Assembly: GCA_009746045.1 (NCBI GenBank) | Contig: RPFO01000027.1 | Location: 838,138 to 902,137, forward strand | Source of the DNA: Mesostigma viride | Taxonomy: Eukaryota > Streptophyta > Mesostigmatophyceae > Mesostigmatales > Mesostigmataceae | DNA length: 64,000 bases | Direction: 5' to 3' | In this document: positions 53,901-60,554 of the stretch, piece after piece | How the letters are laid out: each line of letters opens with the position of its first letter | How positions within the stretch are numbered: position 1 is the stretch's first letter | Notes under the pieces: model-generated | Told to the model about the DNA's origin: nothing | The model's input: the letters and a program-made list of their open reading frames with translations, nothing else | The model's database searches: none | Position numbers and translations under genes: made by a program

Positions 53901-56654
53901 TATGATGTGCCTACCTTACTGTGCCCCTAAGGTTATGCGTATATGTCATGCCTGCACGTCATGCATCCGTTTGCATGCAGCTCCTTCTTTGACAGCGACC
54001 ACCTTCGCCGCATCGCCCACGAGGTCCTCCTCCCCGCGATCGCCATGTCCTTCGTGCGCATCCTCAACGTGTTCAGCGTCTTCCCAAAGTTCGGTCCCTT
54101 GCTCATAACTGTGGGAAAGATGGTGACCGACATCATCCGCTTCCTATGCCTGATGCTGGTCTTTCTGCTGGCGTTCGCGGTCATTTTTGCCGTCATCACG
54201 CGCGAGTGGATCCACCAAACGAACACAGGGGAGCTCCCCTTGGAAGAGGAAGACCTCACGTGTTGTGACCAGTCTAGCATGGAGAGGGCCCATGGGGACG
54301 AATGGAGCAAGGTAAGTAACTCCCTATGACCTTAACCCCTCATTGGTCTGGCAGCCGATTTTCCGCCAGAAATCGACTTAGAGCCGATTCATCGGCTGTT
54401 CTGAGGGGGACCAAATTACTTTAAAACCTACCGAATCTCGTAACGTTTAGCTAAGAAGATCGAGAGTTTATAAGTTTCTACACAGCATGATACCGAGGTT
54501 GACATACTTCTGACGAACTTAGTCATGTGTGCTGGCCGGTCAAAGTACAAGGGGTCAGGGTACTTTTCCACGTACAACGTCCATTTTGGTGAAATATGAC
54601 CTGGCCAGGGCGGCTTGTGCCTACGCATGGCATTTACGTTTGAGTTCGAATTTGCTGGCCAAACTTAGGAAATAGACTTTGTATGTCCTAAAGATTATAC
54701 AGCCGAATTTTTTGTTCGTGGGAATTCGTTTGATAGGTTTCGGCAGCGTTCTTGCTGGAAAATACTGCGATCAGGGGGGCCGATGCATTTTAACGTTGAC
54801 AGCAATGCCTTTCCTGTGCTGTTTGACGAGTTAACAGGTTCCTTCGTACTTAGTATCATGCATTATTATTGTCGGCATAACGCAGATGTGGTCATAAATT
54901 GCCGGATCCATTCACTTTGCTGCCCACTTTTGGTGTGCCGCAAAGAGCCGTTTTCTGCGCCGCGCCTGGGCCAAGGTAACTTCACATATCCCAGGTAAAA
55001 CTAAAACATCGTTCCCTTATTCATATTGGATGTTTATAGATACGTTCTAGCTTGTGTGGCACTGTGTTTTCACACTAAGCATAGGTTTTGGGAACTGTTG
55101 CCTGGCCCCTCCCTAAAACACCCTTCTTAGATGCTGCACCCATGTGCTGTCAATGTCCTTGGTGTGCTGGCGCTGATTTTTAGAGGCAGTATGGATCTAA
55201 ACATCCCCATAGATGTTGACTGTTTATATATATGTTTGTTATCCTTTTCCTTCATCCATATTGAATGCTTGTGAGGTATTTGACTGCTTCCATAGCATTT
55301 CCAAGCATCTATGGGTGAATGAAAAGTAGCCAATGTCAGCATGTGCCACCATGTGGGTTGGCCACCATATGGCAAGCCATGACAGCTTTAGACTAGTGCG
55401 CTCCTGCTTTAAAAAGTTTAAAAGGCTTAACCTCAGTAGTTTATTGGTGATTGCCAATTAGAATGCATGCCATGTAAAGGGTGTCCATAACGTATTACCA
55501 ACGTGCGTGGACAGTGTCCCAGCTACGCTAGGGTGATATATTAAGGCTATGTGAGTATGCATTTAGGTTTGACAATCAATGTTGAAGGGAAATGAGTCAT
55601 TTGACATGGTAGGTGGCACATTGGGACGTTATTAGTATGACCCTTGGTTGCTTGGATCATGCTCCTTGGTTGCTTTTTACCAACGGTACCCCTGTAGGCT
55701 GTATAGAATGTAACTACTGGTATACCCACCCAAATGATGACCCCAATGGCTCAAACTGCTCACCAACTAAAGGTTCACAATCCCTGAGGTGATAGGTGTC
55801 TAGGGTATTATTCCAAAATTCAAAATGTACATTCTACAAAAAAGGAAAACGCGCTCCTTGAGCCCCCTGACTTTGACGGTAGTTTTATATGGCCTACCCT
55901 GCAGATATGGGAGGTTTTGAGAGCTCACCCCAAAGGGCAACTCATGGACATTTTTAATCCCCAAGGACAGCCCTTGGATCATGGTAGGTTGGTTGTGGGT
56001 TGGTTTGAAAATTTAGCGTTTTGCAGCCCATTTTTCGGCTTTAAATGGGATCAGTGAGTGAGGGGTTAAGAGGTTCCGTCGTATATGCGATCGCATTGGG
56101 TCACGGTAGCAGAGCACGCAGATCAAGGATGGCATGCTAGTCATACTTTGAATGACCACCACGATTGAGAACGATGGATGTGGAAAAAGCTGCGTGGTTC
56201 TATGCTTTGTCATTGCAAAGATGACGAAGGGAGCGATGGCAGTTCCTCTTATGCAAGTGCGCCATGCAGCACGCCGTGTTGCCTCCAGGCCAGGTGATGA
56301 AACACATGTGAGCTATCGATTGGAAATGTTATGTATATCATATCATTCTATACTATAATCATTTCTTATATTTTGCACGTTACAAATGTGTTGTCATGAA
56401 AACTATGCACCCACCCATTCATATATTGTGCTTGGACTTTCTTTGGACGACCATGCAGGCGTACCCCTACGGCACAAGCACGCTCGCATACTGGAGCATC
56501 ATGGGCGAGTTCGGCGAATCGTTCCGGTACATGCAGGGCACCAAGCTGGGCTGCGCCATGCTGGGCATCTACGTGCTCATCGCACAGATCCTGCTCGTCA
56601 ACCTGCTCATCGCCATGATGTCCGACACGTACGGCGAGGTGCGCGACAACGCAG
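27965..56654 (+). CDS. TRPM-like cation channel gene, at least 17 exons (outline)
   Basis: The exons listed below join in phase into a protein of over 1,150 residues. The order is a variable N-terminus, an LSDAT/SLOG nucleotide-binding-like domain, a TRPM helical homology region, S1-S6, a pore loop ([13 protein letters not shown]) and an S6-TRP junction ending [17 protein letters not shown]. That is the architecture of TRPM channels, which conduct cations through tetrameric pores and are often gated by nucleotides, calcium or stress. The protein would sit in the plasma membrane or an internal membrane. Coding sequence is about 12% of 28.7 kb. The start is uncertain because the frame is open upstream to 27886. 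Exon joins around 42.97-44.6 and 47.5-49.1 kb are unresolved. The cytosolic C-terminus is not found. Confidence 0.85.
28478..30985 (+). other. Channel intron 1
   Basis: This is AT-rich with no coding exon recognised. It includes a tRNA-related SINE-like sequence at 30637-30745. The exon 2 start (ATGTTCACCAA) is echoed at 30820 and 30911. Confidence 0.6.
30637..30745 (+). repeat. tRNA-related SINE-like sequence
   Basis: GTAGCTTGGGATGCCTACGG (A-box-like) and TAGTTTGAATCC (B-box-like) are spaced about 50 bp apart. It is similar to the minus copy at 23725-23840. Confidence 0.4.
30986..31047 (+). CDS. Channel exon 2: LSDAT
   Basis: Acceptor GCAG, then [21 protein letters not shown], the expected LSDAT helix and TGG turn. 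Donor GTAAGT, phase 2, completed by exon 3 to give TGGADAG. Confidence 0.92.
31423..32983. repeat. 1.56-kb compound tetranucleotide array in channel intron 2
   Basis: (CTAC)n runs to about 31810, then TTCCAACC units, then long (CAAC)n blocks separated by CTTAATTAA and CTTAA. (CCAC)n blocks follow at 32232-32333 and 32376-32440, (CAGC)n at 32709-32760, (CAAC)n again, and finally (CAATCAAC)n. All units differ by one base, so blocks arose by mutation and spreading. Frames within are artificial (YLPT, WLVG) and not genes. Confidence 0.97.
32984..33742 (+). other. Remainder of channel intron 2
   Basis: No exon fits the frame. Open stretches at 32999-33287 have no family similarity that I recognise. 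Confidence 0.5.
33743..33812 (+). CDS. Channel exon 3: LSDAT
   Basis: Acceptor TGCAG. With exon 2 it gives [20 protein letters not shown], matching the 'TGG-x-x-x-G-V-M-x-x-V-G' block of TRPM N-termini. Donor GTGAGT, phase 0. Confidence 0.92.
34140..34510. repeat. Triplet array CCA/CTC/CGC/CAG
   Basis: (CCA)12 is followed by about 50 (CTC) units, an AGGACTC interruption, about 32 more (CTC), (CGC)7 and (CAG)5. Poly-Pro, poly-Glu and poly-Ser frames are by-products. Confidence 0.95.
37512..37735 (+). repeat. Dispersed repeat R4, copy 1
   Basis: This shares CGAGCCATGAG-like, CCCACC(T/C)GGGA, CATGGCTTTGG and a distal TTTCTGACA block with 57567-57775 in the same orientation. Similarity by eye is about 65-70%. 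It could be an old SINE or MITE. Confidence 0.55.
38277..38511 (+). CDS. Channel exon 4: LSDAT core
   Basis: Acceptor GGCAG, then [15 protein letters not shown], a THFIFVD strand and a [13 protein letters not shown] block. These are the 'GIA-W-G' and 'H-F-x-x-V-D' segments of TRPM LSDAT domains. Donor GTATGC, phase 1. Confidence 0.93.
38565..38905 (+). repeat. Minisatellite beginning 55 bp after exon 4
   Basis: About 13 copies of the core CAAGTGCTTGGTG are joined alternately by TATG or a GTTCATGTG spacer, making units of about 21-27 bp. One frame stays open through the array (239 codons from 38277), so an unspliced transcript would not stop at once. Confidence 0.92.
39154..41420 (+). repeat. 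Solitary YR-retrotransposon terminal repeat (R3), interrupted
   Basis: 39154-39196 plus 40900-41420 matches the complete R3 unit at 57840-58415 (GGAACTCCAGGG ... CACATCCCGGCTGCCGATG ... GCCACCTGGCCAG ... AACCTAGCTATAGCG). It is the counterpart of a solo LTR for the element at 57840-63452. A TTAA element split it. Confidence 0.85.
39197..40895. mobile_element. piggyBac-like non-autonomous element P1
   Basis: A 1,699-bp segment is bounded by CCCCTAAATGG / CCATTTAGGGG and duplicated TTAA (39193-39196 and 40896-40899). R3 copies without it have a single TTAA at the same spot, which proves insertion with TTAA duplication. A palindrome-like GCCGATGCATCGGC lies near one end and GCCGACGTGTCGGC near the other. 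There is no readable transposase. A related inverted copy is at 54336-56065. Confidence 0.93.
41421..42102 (+). other. End of family B and remaining intron 4
   Basis: Includes the right end of family B (to 41628) and a (TTA)15 microsatellite at 41878-41921. The polypyrimidine and CTGCCTGCCTGCCTGCAG stretch before exon 5 is the acceptor. Confidence 0.7.
42103..42186 (+). CDS. Channel exon 5: LSDAT
   Basis: Acceptor [25 protein letters not shown] and then ANSIRTVWQ correspond to the 'P-x-V-x-V-V-x-G-G' strand and loop. Entry phase 1 and exit phase 1 (donor GTAGGA). Confidence 0.9.
42833..42966 (+). CDS. Channel exon 6: end of LSDAT
   Basis: Acceptor GTGCAG, then [20 protein letters not shown] and [11 protein letters not shown]. 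The V-V-V-I-x-x-S-G-R-x-A-D block closes the LSDAT domain. Exit at GTGGGT (42967) or at GTAGGT (42971). The next exon join is not resolved. Confidence 0.85.
42967..44574 (+). other. Channel intron 6, unresolved
   Basis: One or more short exons may be hidden here, for example the frame around 43188-43250 or 44425-44510, but phases do not confirm any. An imperfect CCGGACCGC repeat lies at 44320-44362. Confidence 0.4.
44575..44889 (+). CDS. Channel exon 7: TRPM homology region (5' end approximate)
   Basis: The frame reads through [36 protein letters not shown] and [15 protein letters not shown]. The W-x-x-A-R-x-L helix is characteristic of the TRPM pre-channel helical repeats. Donor GTGGGT, phase 0. 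The 5' border is somewhere near 44575-44625. Confidence 0.8.
44890..45723 (+). other. Channel intron 7
   Basis: T-rich unique-looking sequence. No exon or repeat is recognised. Confidence 0.6.
45724..45866 (+). CDS. Channel exon 8: TRPM homology region with GC donor
   Basis: Acceptor ATGACAG. The exon encodes [16 protein letters not shown], then [17 protein letters not shown]. The exon end TTGAG is followed by GCAAGT, a GC-AG intron. Splicing there completes AGG with exon 9 and keeps frame. No GT donor nearby does so. Confidence 0.9.
45867..46649 (+). other. Channel intron 8 (GC-AG)
   Basis: Ends in a GTGT-rich stretch and GCGCAG. Nothing else is recognised. Confidence 0.7.
46650..46732 (+). 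CDS. Channel exon 9: TRPM homology region
   Basis: Encodes [20 protein letters not shown] plus AADRNMA. Entry phase 2, exit phase 1 at GTGGGT. Confidence 0.88.
46733..47455 (+). other. Channel intron 9
   Basis: No exon or mobile element is recognised. Confidence 0.6.
47456..47529 (+). CDS. Channel exon 10
   Basis: Acceptor [26 protein letters not shown] then IEAIL; donor GTGGGT, phase 0. A small internal repeat, DAGN, occurs twice. Confidence 0.75.
47577..47628. repeat. (CCCT)n microsatellite
   Basis: About 12 CCCT units lie in intron 10. Confidence 0.95.
47629..48362 (+). other. Intron 10, remainder
   Basis: A GCAG...GTGAGC-bounded 57-bp open stretch at 48168-48224 is phase-incompatible with exon 10 and is not called. 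Confidence 0.5.
48371..49061. mobile_element. Foldback element with 268-bp arms and 8-bp target duplication
   Basis: Arms 48379-48646 and 48786-49053 are inverted repeats with about two mismatches in 268 bp (over 99% identity). The loop is 139 bp. TTGATGCT at 48363-48370 and 49062-49069 lies symmetrically eight bases outside the arms and is a likely target duplication. No coding capacity. The insertion abuts exon 11. Transcription of the channel gene would yield a long RNA hairpin. Confidence 0.88.
49070..49516 (+). CDS. Channel exon 11: TRPM homology region (5' end uncertain)
   Basis: Encodes [40 protein letters not shown], a Ser/Pro/Ala-rich loop, then [34 protein letters not shown] and [13 protein letters not shown]. 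The L-A-L-x-x-W-x-R motif is typical of the last TRPM ankyrin-like helices. Donor GTAAGT, phase 0. The frame stays open leftwards into the foldback arm, so the acceptor may have been moved or lost by that insertion. Confidence 0.85.
49517..49908 (+). other. Channel intron 11
   Basis: Ends TTCACCGGTTACAG. No other feature. Confidence 0.7.
49909..49992 (+). CDS. Channel exon 12
   Basis: [20 protein letters not shown] plus SSDDQAIQ; entry and exit phase 0; donor GTACGT. Its last 15 bases and donor are the first unit of the tandem array that follows. Confidence 0.92.
49978..50345 (+). repeat. Tandem array of an exon end plus splice donor, six copies
   Basis: Units begin near 49978, 50045, 50115, 50183, 50254 and 50320 (period 66-71 bp). 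Each has GACCAAGCCATCCAG or a variant followed by GTACGT, GTCCAT, GTACGT, GTACAT, GTAAGT or GTACAT. At least five retain a plausible donor. Confidence 0.93.
50346..51122 (+). other. Channel intron 12, remainder
   Basis: No exon fits. An imperfect GGGAGTCCCAAGGAAGC / GAGGCCTCCATGAGAGG purine-rich region lies near 50810-50890. Confidence 0.5.
51123..51278 (+). CDS. Channel exon 13: TRPM homology region end
   Basis: [20 protein letters not shown], then [20 protein letters not shown] and [10 protein letters not shown]. The 'A-x-x-x-x-K-x-F-I/V-S-x-x-x-x-Q' motif precedes the pre-S1 region in TRPM proteins. Donor GTGGGT, phase 0. A second GCTGCAACAG/GTACGT donor-like copy lies at 51308-51323. Confidence 0.92.
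51279..51755 (+). other. Channel intron 13
   Basis: Nothing recognisable beyond the duplicated CTCGCTGCAAC.GG/GT.CG... donor segment. Confidence 0.6.
51756..51863 (+). CDS. Channel exon 14: polar linker before S1
   Basis: [17 protein letters not shown] then [20 protein letters not shown] 13-14-residue duplication (EEQNTKV..Q) is visible in both protein and DNA. Phase 0 at both ends; donor GTATGC. Confidence 0.9.
51864..52190 (+). other. Channel intron 14
   Basis: Ends in a strong C/T tract and CTCAG. Confidence 0.8.
52191..52693 (+). CDS. Channel exon 15: pre-S1 to S3
   Basis: [20 protein letters not shown], a Gly/Ser/Asp-rich loop, then [19 protein letters not shown] with [10 protein letters not shown] (S1), [20 protein letters not shown] (S2), a Lys/His-rich linker, and [20 protein letters not shown] (S3). 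The charged start of S1 ('P-x-V-K-F') is a TRPM hallmark. Donor GTGAGC, phase 2. Confidence 0.95.
52694..53980 (+). other. Channel intron 15
   Basis: AT-rich, T11 run at 53820. No mobile element recognised. The open stretch at 53370-53561 has no motif. Confidence 0.6.
53981..54311 (+). CDS. Channel exon 16: S4-S5 and pore entrance
   Basis: The exon encodes [20 protein letters not shown], then [20 protein letters not shown] (S4 and S4-S5 linker) and [20 protein letters not shown] (S5). A long acidic extracellular turret ([13 protein letters not shown]) follows. Donor GTAAGT, phase 0. The P2 transposon starts only 24 bp after the exon. Confidence 0.95.
54336..56065. mobile_element. piggyBac-like non-autonomous element P2
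   Basis: A 1,730-bp segment flanked by TTAA (54332-54335 and 56066-56069), ends CCCCTCATTGG and GAGTGAGGGG. It is similar throughout to P1 but inverted relative to it (for example CCTGGCCAGGGCGGCTTG against CAAGCCGCCATGGCCAGG). No transposase. It lies in the intron between S5 and the pore helix. Confidence 0.88.
56070..56458 (+). other. Channel intron 16, remainder
   Basis: Ends CGACCATGCAG. No other feature. Confidence 0.6.
56459..56654 (+). CDS. Channel exon 17: pore helix, filter, S6 and TRP junction
   Basis: [20 protein letters not shown] (pore helix and filter), [20 protein letters not shown] (S6), then [14 protein letters not shown] leading to the TRP helix. These match the pore module of TRPM/TRPC channels. 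Donor GTGAGG, phase 1, so at least one further exon must follow. Confidence 0.95.
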
Positions 56655-56840
56655 GTGAGGGTCACCGTATCGTAGAATGAATAGGGGTAGGATGAGACGG
56701 TATGTCTAACCATGGTGGTGGAGACACATACGGCGAGGTGCGCGACGATGCAGGTGAGGGACGCTGTAGCATAAAACGAGTAGGGCACAATACCATATGC
56801 ATAGCTATGATGTCCGACACGTACAACGCAGGGGAGGCAG
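56607..56840 (+). repeat. Tandem copies of the exon 17 end and donor
   Basis: Exon end ATGTCCGACACGTACGGCG...GCAG/GTGAGG (to 56660) is followed by ACATACGGCGAGGTGCGCGA...GCAG/GTGAGG (56727-56760) and ATGTCCGACACGTACAACGC AG/GGGAGG (56809-56836). The period is about 90-105 bp. The third copy has lost its donor GT. Confidence 0.85.
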
Positions 56841-57387
56841 GCATGACTATGAAATTGTTGGTGGGTTGTCGCTGCTGCCGTAAGGGAGTCAGCAAGGAGA
56901 CCTAATGAATAGGCTAGTGAGGAATAGGAAGGCAGTAGTGAATAGAAAAGTGACAAGTCCAAGCATGGATCAGATTGTGCTTTACTTTGAAATCTAGCCT
57001 TCACTTAATATCGCAAGAGTGTTGTTTGGGCTAATAAATTTATCAGCCCATACGTGTGGCCAAAGTTGCGATTATAAATTGGCCATTCATCTAAAGAGAG
57101 GAATAGCAGTATCTATATTGACCCGCCTACTCTTTTCATAGGCCGTTTGATGAATCGACTAAGCATATAGCATTATGTTGACGGACATTATTTGTCCGAA
57201 GTGCTGTCCGGCGCTATGTTGAATCGTCCTTGAGCGGCGCGCCTATACTTGGACCAATGTCGTCACGCCTAGTGTGAAAGATTGCAGGCCATCCTGCTAC
57301 AGAAGACCCAGCGGACATCTTATTGGTTGACGGGATCGAAGCGACATCTAGATGATGTTGATCTGACGGTTGCTATTGATCACCACC
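56841..57387. other. Downstream of the last recognisable exon
   Basis: No exon encoding a TRP helix or coiled coil is seen. The C-terminal exons may lie beyond the next transposons or outside the window. Confidence 0.4.
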
Positions 57388-57509
57388 AGTTGAATAGCCT
57401 CTAGCAATTACTTTTTATCGGCCAATTACTGATTGGCCAACATCCTGCACAGGATTTTGGCCAATCAGTAATCGGCCGATAAAAAGTAATTGCTGGAGGC
57501 TATTCAACT
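57388..57509. repeat. 53-bp inverted repeat with 16-bp loop
   Basis: Arms 57388-57440 and 57457-57509 pair with two mismatches. The inner part holds a smaller TTGGCCAA. Could be a small foldback element or transcribed hairpin. Confidence 0.9.
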
Positions 57510-57566
57510 CCGCCACCGCATCGTGCATTGTTAAGGAAGATGCAACCTACGTTTGCACTTGCCTAA

Positions 57567-57775
57567 GGTCCGAGCCATGAGATATGGCTTACGCTTATGC
57601 TCCCACCTGGGATCCGCACCATGGCTTTGGCGGAAAGGAACGGTAGTAATGCCGGTTCTCAGATTTGTATTGATTGATGTAAAAGATGTAATCTTTGTCA
57701 CTATGCAATTCAACCTAGGTGTCCAGATTATTTCTGACAAGTGTTCCTGCCGTCTTGTTTTTGATGCCAGCATTG
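57567..57775 (+). repeat. Dispersed repeat R4, copy 2
   Basis: Counterpart of 37512-37735 in the same orientation. Confidence 0.55.
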
Positions 57776-57839
57776 AGTGATGTGTTGGGAAGAATCTGCA
57801 ATTCAATCATATCATCATATCAACGTAAAACATTTTTGT

Positions 57840-57972
57840 ATTAAACGTGGAACTCCAGGGTAACCAGCCTCTTTATTAAAACAATAAGTGGAGCACATTC
57901 AAAAGACAGGCCACATCCCGGCTGCCGATGCACATGGGAACACTTATTGCTTGTCAAAAGGCTTCCTTACCC
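57840..57972 (-). repeat. YR element repeat B2
   Basis: About 133 bp starting (plus strand) TTAAACGTGGAACTCCAGGG. About 85-90% like B1. Confidence 0.88.
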
Positions 57973-57998
57973 CCCCAAAACGCAGGGAGGGTGGGCAG

Positions 57999-58415
57999 GA
58001 AAAGAAAAGAGGCCGACCTTAGCTAGGTGGGTTTGCTTTTGTCTTTTTTGCGTGTCACGCAGCCTAATGGCCGGGACGGCTTTTTTTTCGCGACGAAAAT
58101 TTTGCGCATGAACAAATGACGCAAATTGGCGTTCTAATCGCCGGCGGCTTACGCAAGTTTGACGGGGCTCTTAGGTCACATATTGTGTGAGAGAAAAATC
58201 CTAGATCTAGGTAATCACTACACCATTAGCAAAGAACCGTAGACAGTGGCCAGGTTGCATCGCGAGGTTGCTCCTGCCACCTGGCCAGGAAACTGGCCAA
58301 ATTGGTCGCCACTGCCAATCCGGATCAGGCCGCACCGGCCTCAAAAGGAATGTCACGTGAACCCAATAACCTAGCTATAGCGTCCACCCTTCCATCTCAC
58401 TATGTTCACAGAACC
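57999..58415 (-). repeat. YR element repeat A2
   Basis: About 417 bp, nearly identical to A1 (63026-63452). Landmarks on the plus strand are GAAAAGAAAAGAGGCCGACC and AACCTAGCTATAGCG. Confidence 0.93.
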
Positions 58416-58423
58416 ACGATTCT

Positions 58424-58560
58424 ATTAACTGTGGAACTCCAGGGTAACCAGACTCTTTATTAAGACAATGAGTGGAGCACATGCAAAAGGCAGGCAACAT
58501 CCCGGCCGCCGATGCTCATGGGGACCCTTGTTATTGCTTGTCAAATGGCTAGCCTTACCC
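58424..58560 (-). repeat. YR element repeat B1
   Basis: About 137 bp, plus strand ATTAACTGTGGAACTCCAGG to GCTAGCCTTACCC. The boundary to A2 is only 8 bp. Confidence 0.88.
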
Positions 58561-58689
58561 TTACATCCCTCTCTGGCGATCCGTGCCAAAATAGCCCGCC
58601 ATGCCCAAGGGGGGCAGGTGGTCATGGCCCGAATAAGAATCTCTAGGAGCTCCACCACCAAGACGCAGTGCAAGCCCACATAACTATGG

Positions 58690-59437
58690 GCAACTGTGGA
58701 GCCCGCGCCCTTGGCCCTGGATGTCCCCCATGCTGCGACCCTCTAAGGAATCATGGGTGGCACCCCCGTGCCGCAGCCCGTGAATGGTTAAGATGCCCCA
58801 TAGCCTGAGTCGCAAGCTGGCAAATGCGGCAGAATTGCGGGTAGGTGAAAGGGAACACATGCTCCCAAGCGTGCTTGCCCGCGATGCAGTTGCGGAGGAT
58901 GGTTTCAGACATCAAGTCTTCTACCATCACCGACTGAGTATTGCCCTTAGAGGTCTTCAATGCTAGCTTTTAGCAGCAGGGCGCCACGCTGAGCCAGCCC
59001 AAGCCGGGCCTCTGACAGGCTGGAGGCGCACATGGCTGACGCGGAGATTCAACGCCTCCGAGACTTGCAGGTAATGGCGGAACACGATGACCACAAGCAG
59101 GCCCGCAAGGCGCTGACCTTGCATTGCCATCGTGCTGGCAATGCAGACGTCGCCTTCCACGGAATGTAGGCGGGGCACGAGATGGCACAAGTGTATTCCA
59201 CCCAGCGAGGATGCCGCAGGCCAAGTCCCACCGCTTCACCATACCGGGATAATAAAGTTGCAACCCCATGAAGGCATTGACACACTTAGATCTTGCGGCT
59301 GTATCCCCGAAAATGAGCCCAGGCGACGTACACACAAAGGTCTCCTCAAGGGTGTCAGCACGCGACGCCGTCGCGTGCTGATGACCTGTCCGCCCGGCCG
59401 CCAGCCTCCTAGCATGCCCATAGAGAATCAAGGCCAC
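58690..59437 (-). pseudogene. Tyrosine recombinase of the YR retroelement
   Basis: Successive minus-strand frames give an N-terminal region (AFMGLQLYYPGMVKRWDLA), then AGLLVVIVFRHYLQVSEALN with LRVSHVRLQP, then KTSKGNTQSVMVEDL and AWEHVFPFTYPQFC, and finally LTIHGLRHGGATHDS (near 58750-58795). HGLRHGG is the H-x-x-R box II of tyrosine recombinases. Box I, usually YLR-x-S-E, here reads YLQVSE, so its Arg is lost. The terminal Tyr cannot be placed. Three frameshifts or stops break the gene. Confidence 0.8.
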
Positions 59438-59476
59438 GACGGTAGGCCAGCAAGGTAGCCGGCCTTACTTTTCCCT

Positions 59477-60320
59477 CTAGCAATGGTTCAAGGTAGCTAA
59501 CAGTTGCAGTTGTCCCGGGCCAGGGTGGATGCCTTCCGCGGTCAGGTCACGAACCCAGCCGCCATGGATTGGCCGCGAGAAACGCCATCGGCTGGTTGAA
59601 GAGCACTCGGCGTCCACACCCACTGGGAACAACTCCCAGTGGCGAGGGTCAGCGCGCACAAGCGGCGGCACTGCTTGTTGAGCTTGTAGGAGGATGACCG
59701 CCCCTCAGCCAAGCAGCCCAACGCCGCGGTGGAGTCCACCAACCTCACCACCCGCTTGCCTCGGTTTGCCAGGCTGCGCGCACTCCTCTCCACGCCCTTT
59801 ACTGCGGCCCGCACCTCCTCGTTGATGTGCATCCCTGGATCCCGCCAACGACTCTTGACCCCAACCCGCCATTGCTGGCTGGTGATTGCTTGCTGTGCTC
59901 GCGTGCTGAGCAGCCTAGGGCCAGCATAGGCCGCCTTGGACGATATGGGCAGGGTTGGGTACCGCCACACGTCACGAGTCGAAATATTTGTGGATTTCTA
60001 TGTTTGGCGGAGGCCGGGTAGGCCAAGTCGAAATAGGAATTACGGCGTGAGGCTGGGAATAGCCAAGTCGTAATTAATCGAGTCACCTCGGTAACGAGCG
60101 GTGTGTGCGGAGCGCCGGGAATTTCCCCACTTTCAGGGCCCAATTTCAGTTAAGTAATGCGATACGCATTACTTTTTCATACTTGCAAGTATGCAAAAGT
60201 AATGCGTATCGCATTACTTAACTTCACGTGCACGCGCCAGCTCCGAGGACGTCACATCGCCTGGCTCCATCGTAGCGTAGACGACACCTTGCCCGTAGGT
60301 TGACGCGTTAGACGCGACAA
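59477..60320 (-). pseudogene. RNase H domain of the YR retroelement, interrupted
   Basis: ALEVVASNASTYGQGVVYAT at about 60270-60320 corresponds to the first RNase H strand; the first Asp appears as Asn. After an inserted 235-bp block containing a palindrome, the frame from 59970 reads MHINEEVRAAVKGVERSARS, RVVRLVDSTAALGCLAEGRS, then SSYKLNKQCRRLCALTLA and ALQPADGVSRG. The 'V-D-S-x-x-x-L-x-x-x-x-x-G-R-S-S-S' and 'N/Q-P-A-D-x-x-S-R' blocks are typical of DIRS-type RNase H. Confidence 0.8.
60148..60223. repeat. 76-bp near-perfect palindrome
   Basis: Arms of 38 bp with no loop and one mismatch (60177/60194). Begins AGTTAAGTAATGCGATACGC and ends with its complement. It lies between two parts of the RNase H frame. 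Confidence 0.97.
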
Positions 60321-60554
60321 CCTCAAGTGCCAAAGGTGCGCTTCGGTCAAGCCTTAGCATGGAGCCAAGGCCAGGGCACACTCTAACTCCTCCCGCACCC
60401 CGGCCCACAGCACCCAGGACCGCTGACCCCACCCTTGCAGGCTGATGAATCTGAAACATCGCTGCCAGATGGACAGGCAGCTGCGGCTTTTGGAACCACA
60501 TACTTGCAACCACAACCACCGCCCCAAGATGGCAGCCAGCCCCTCAGCCGTAGC

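Noticed and set aside
57840-58415. R3 as an ordinary LTR
   Set aside because: It does not start TG or end CA, and one of its two copies is split around the coding region. Split direct repeats with a recombinase explain it better.
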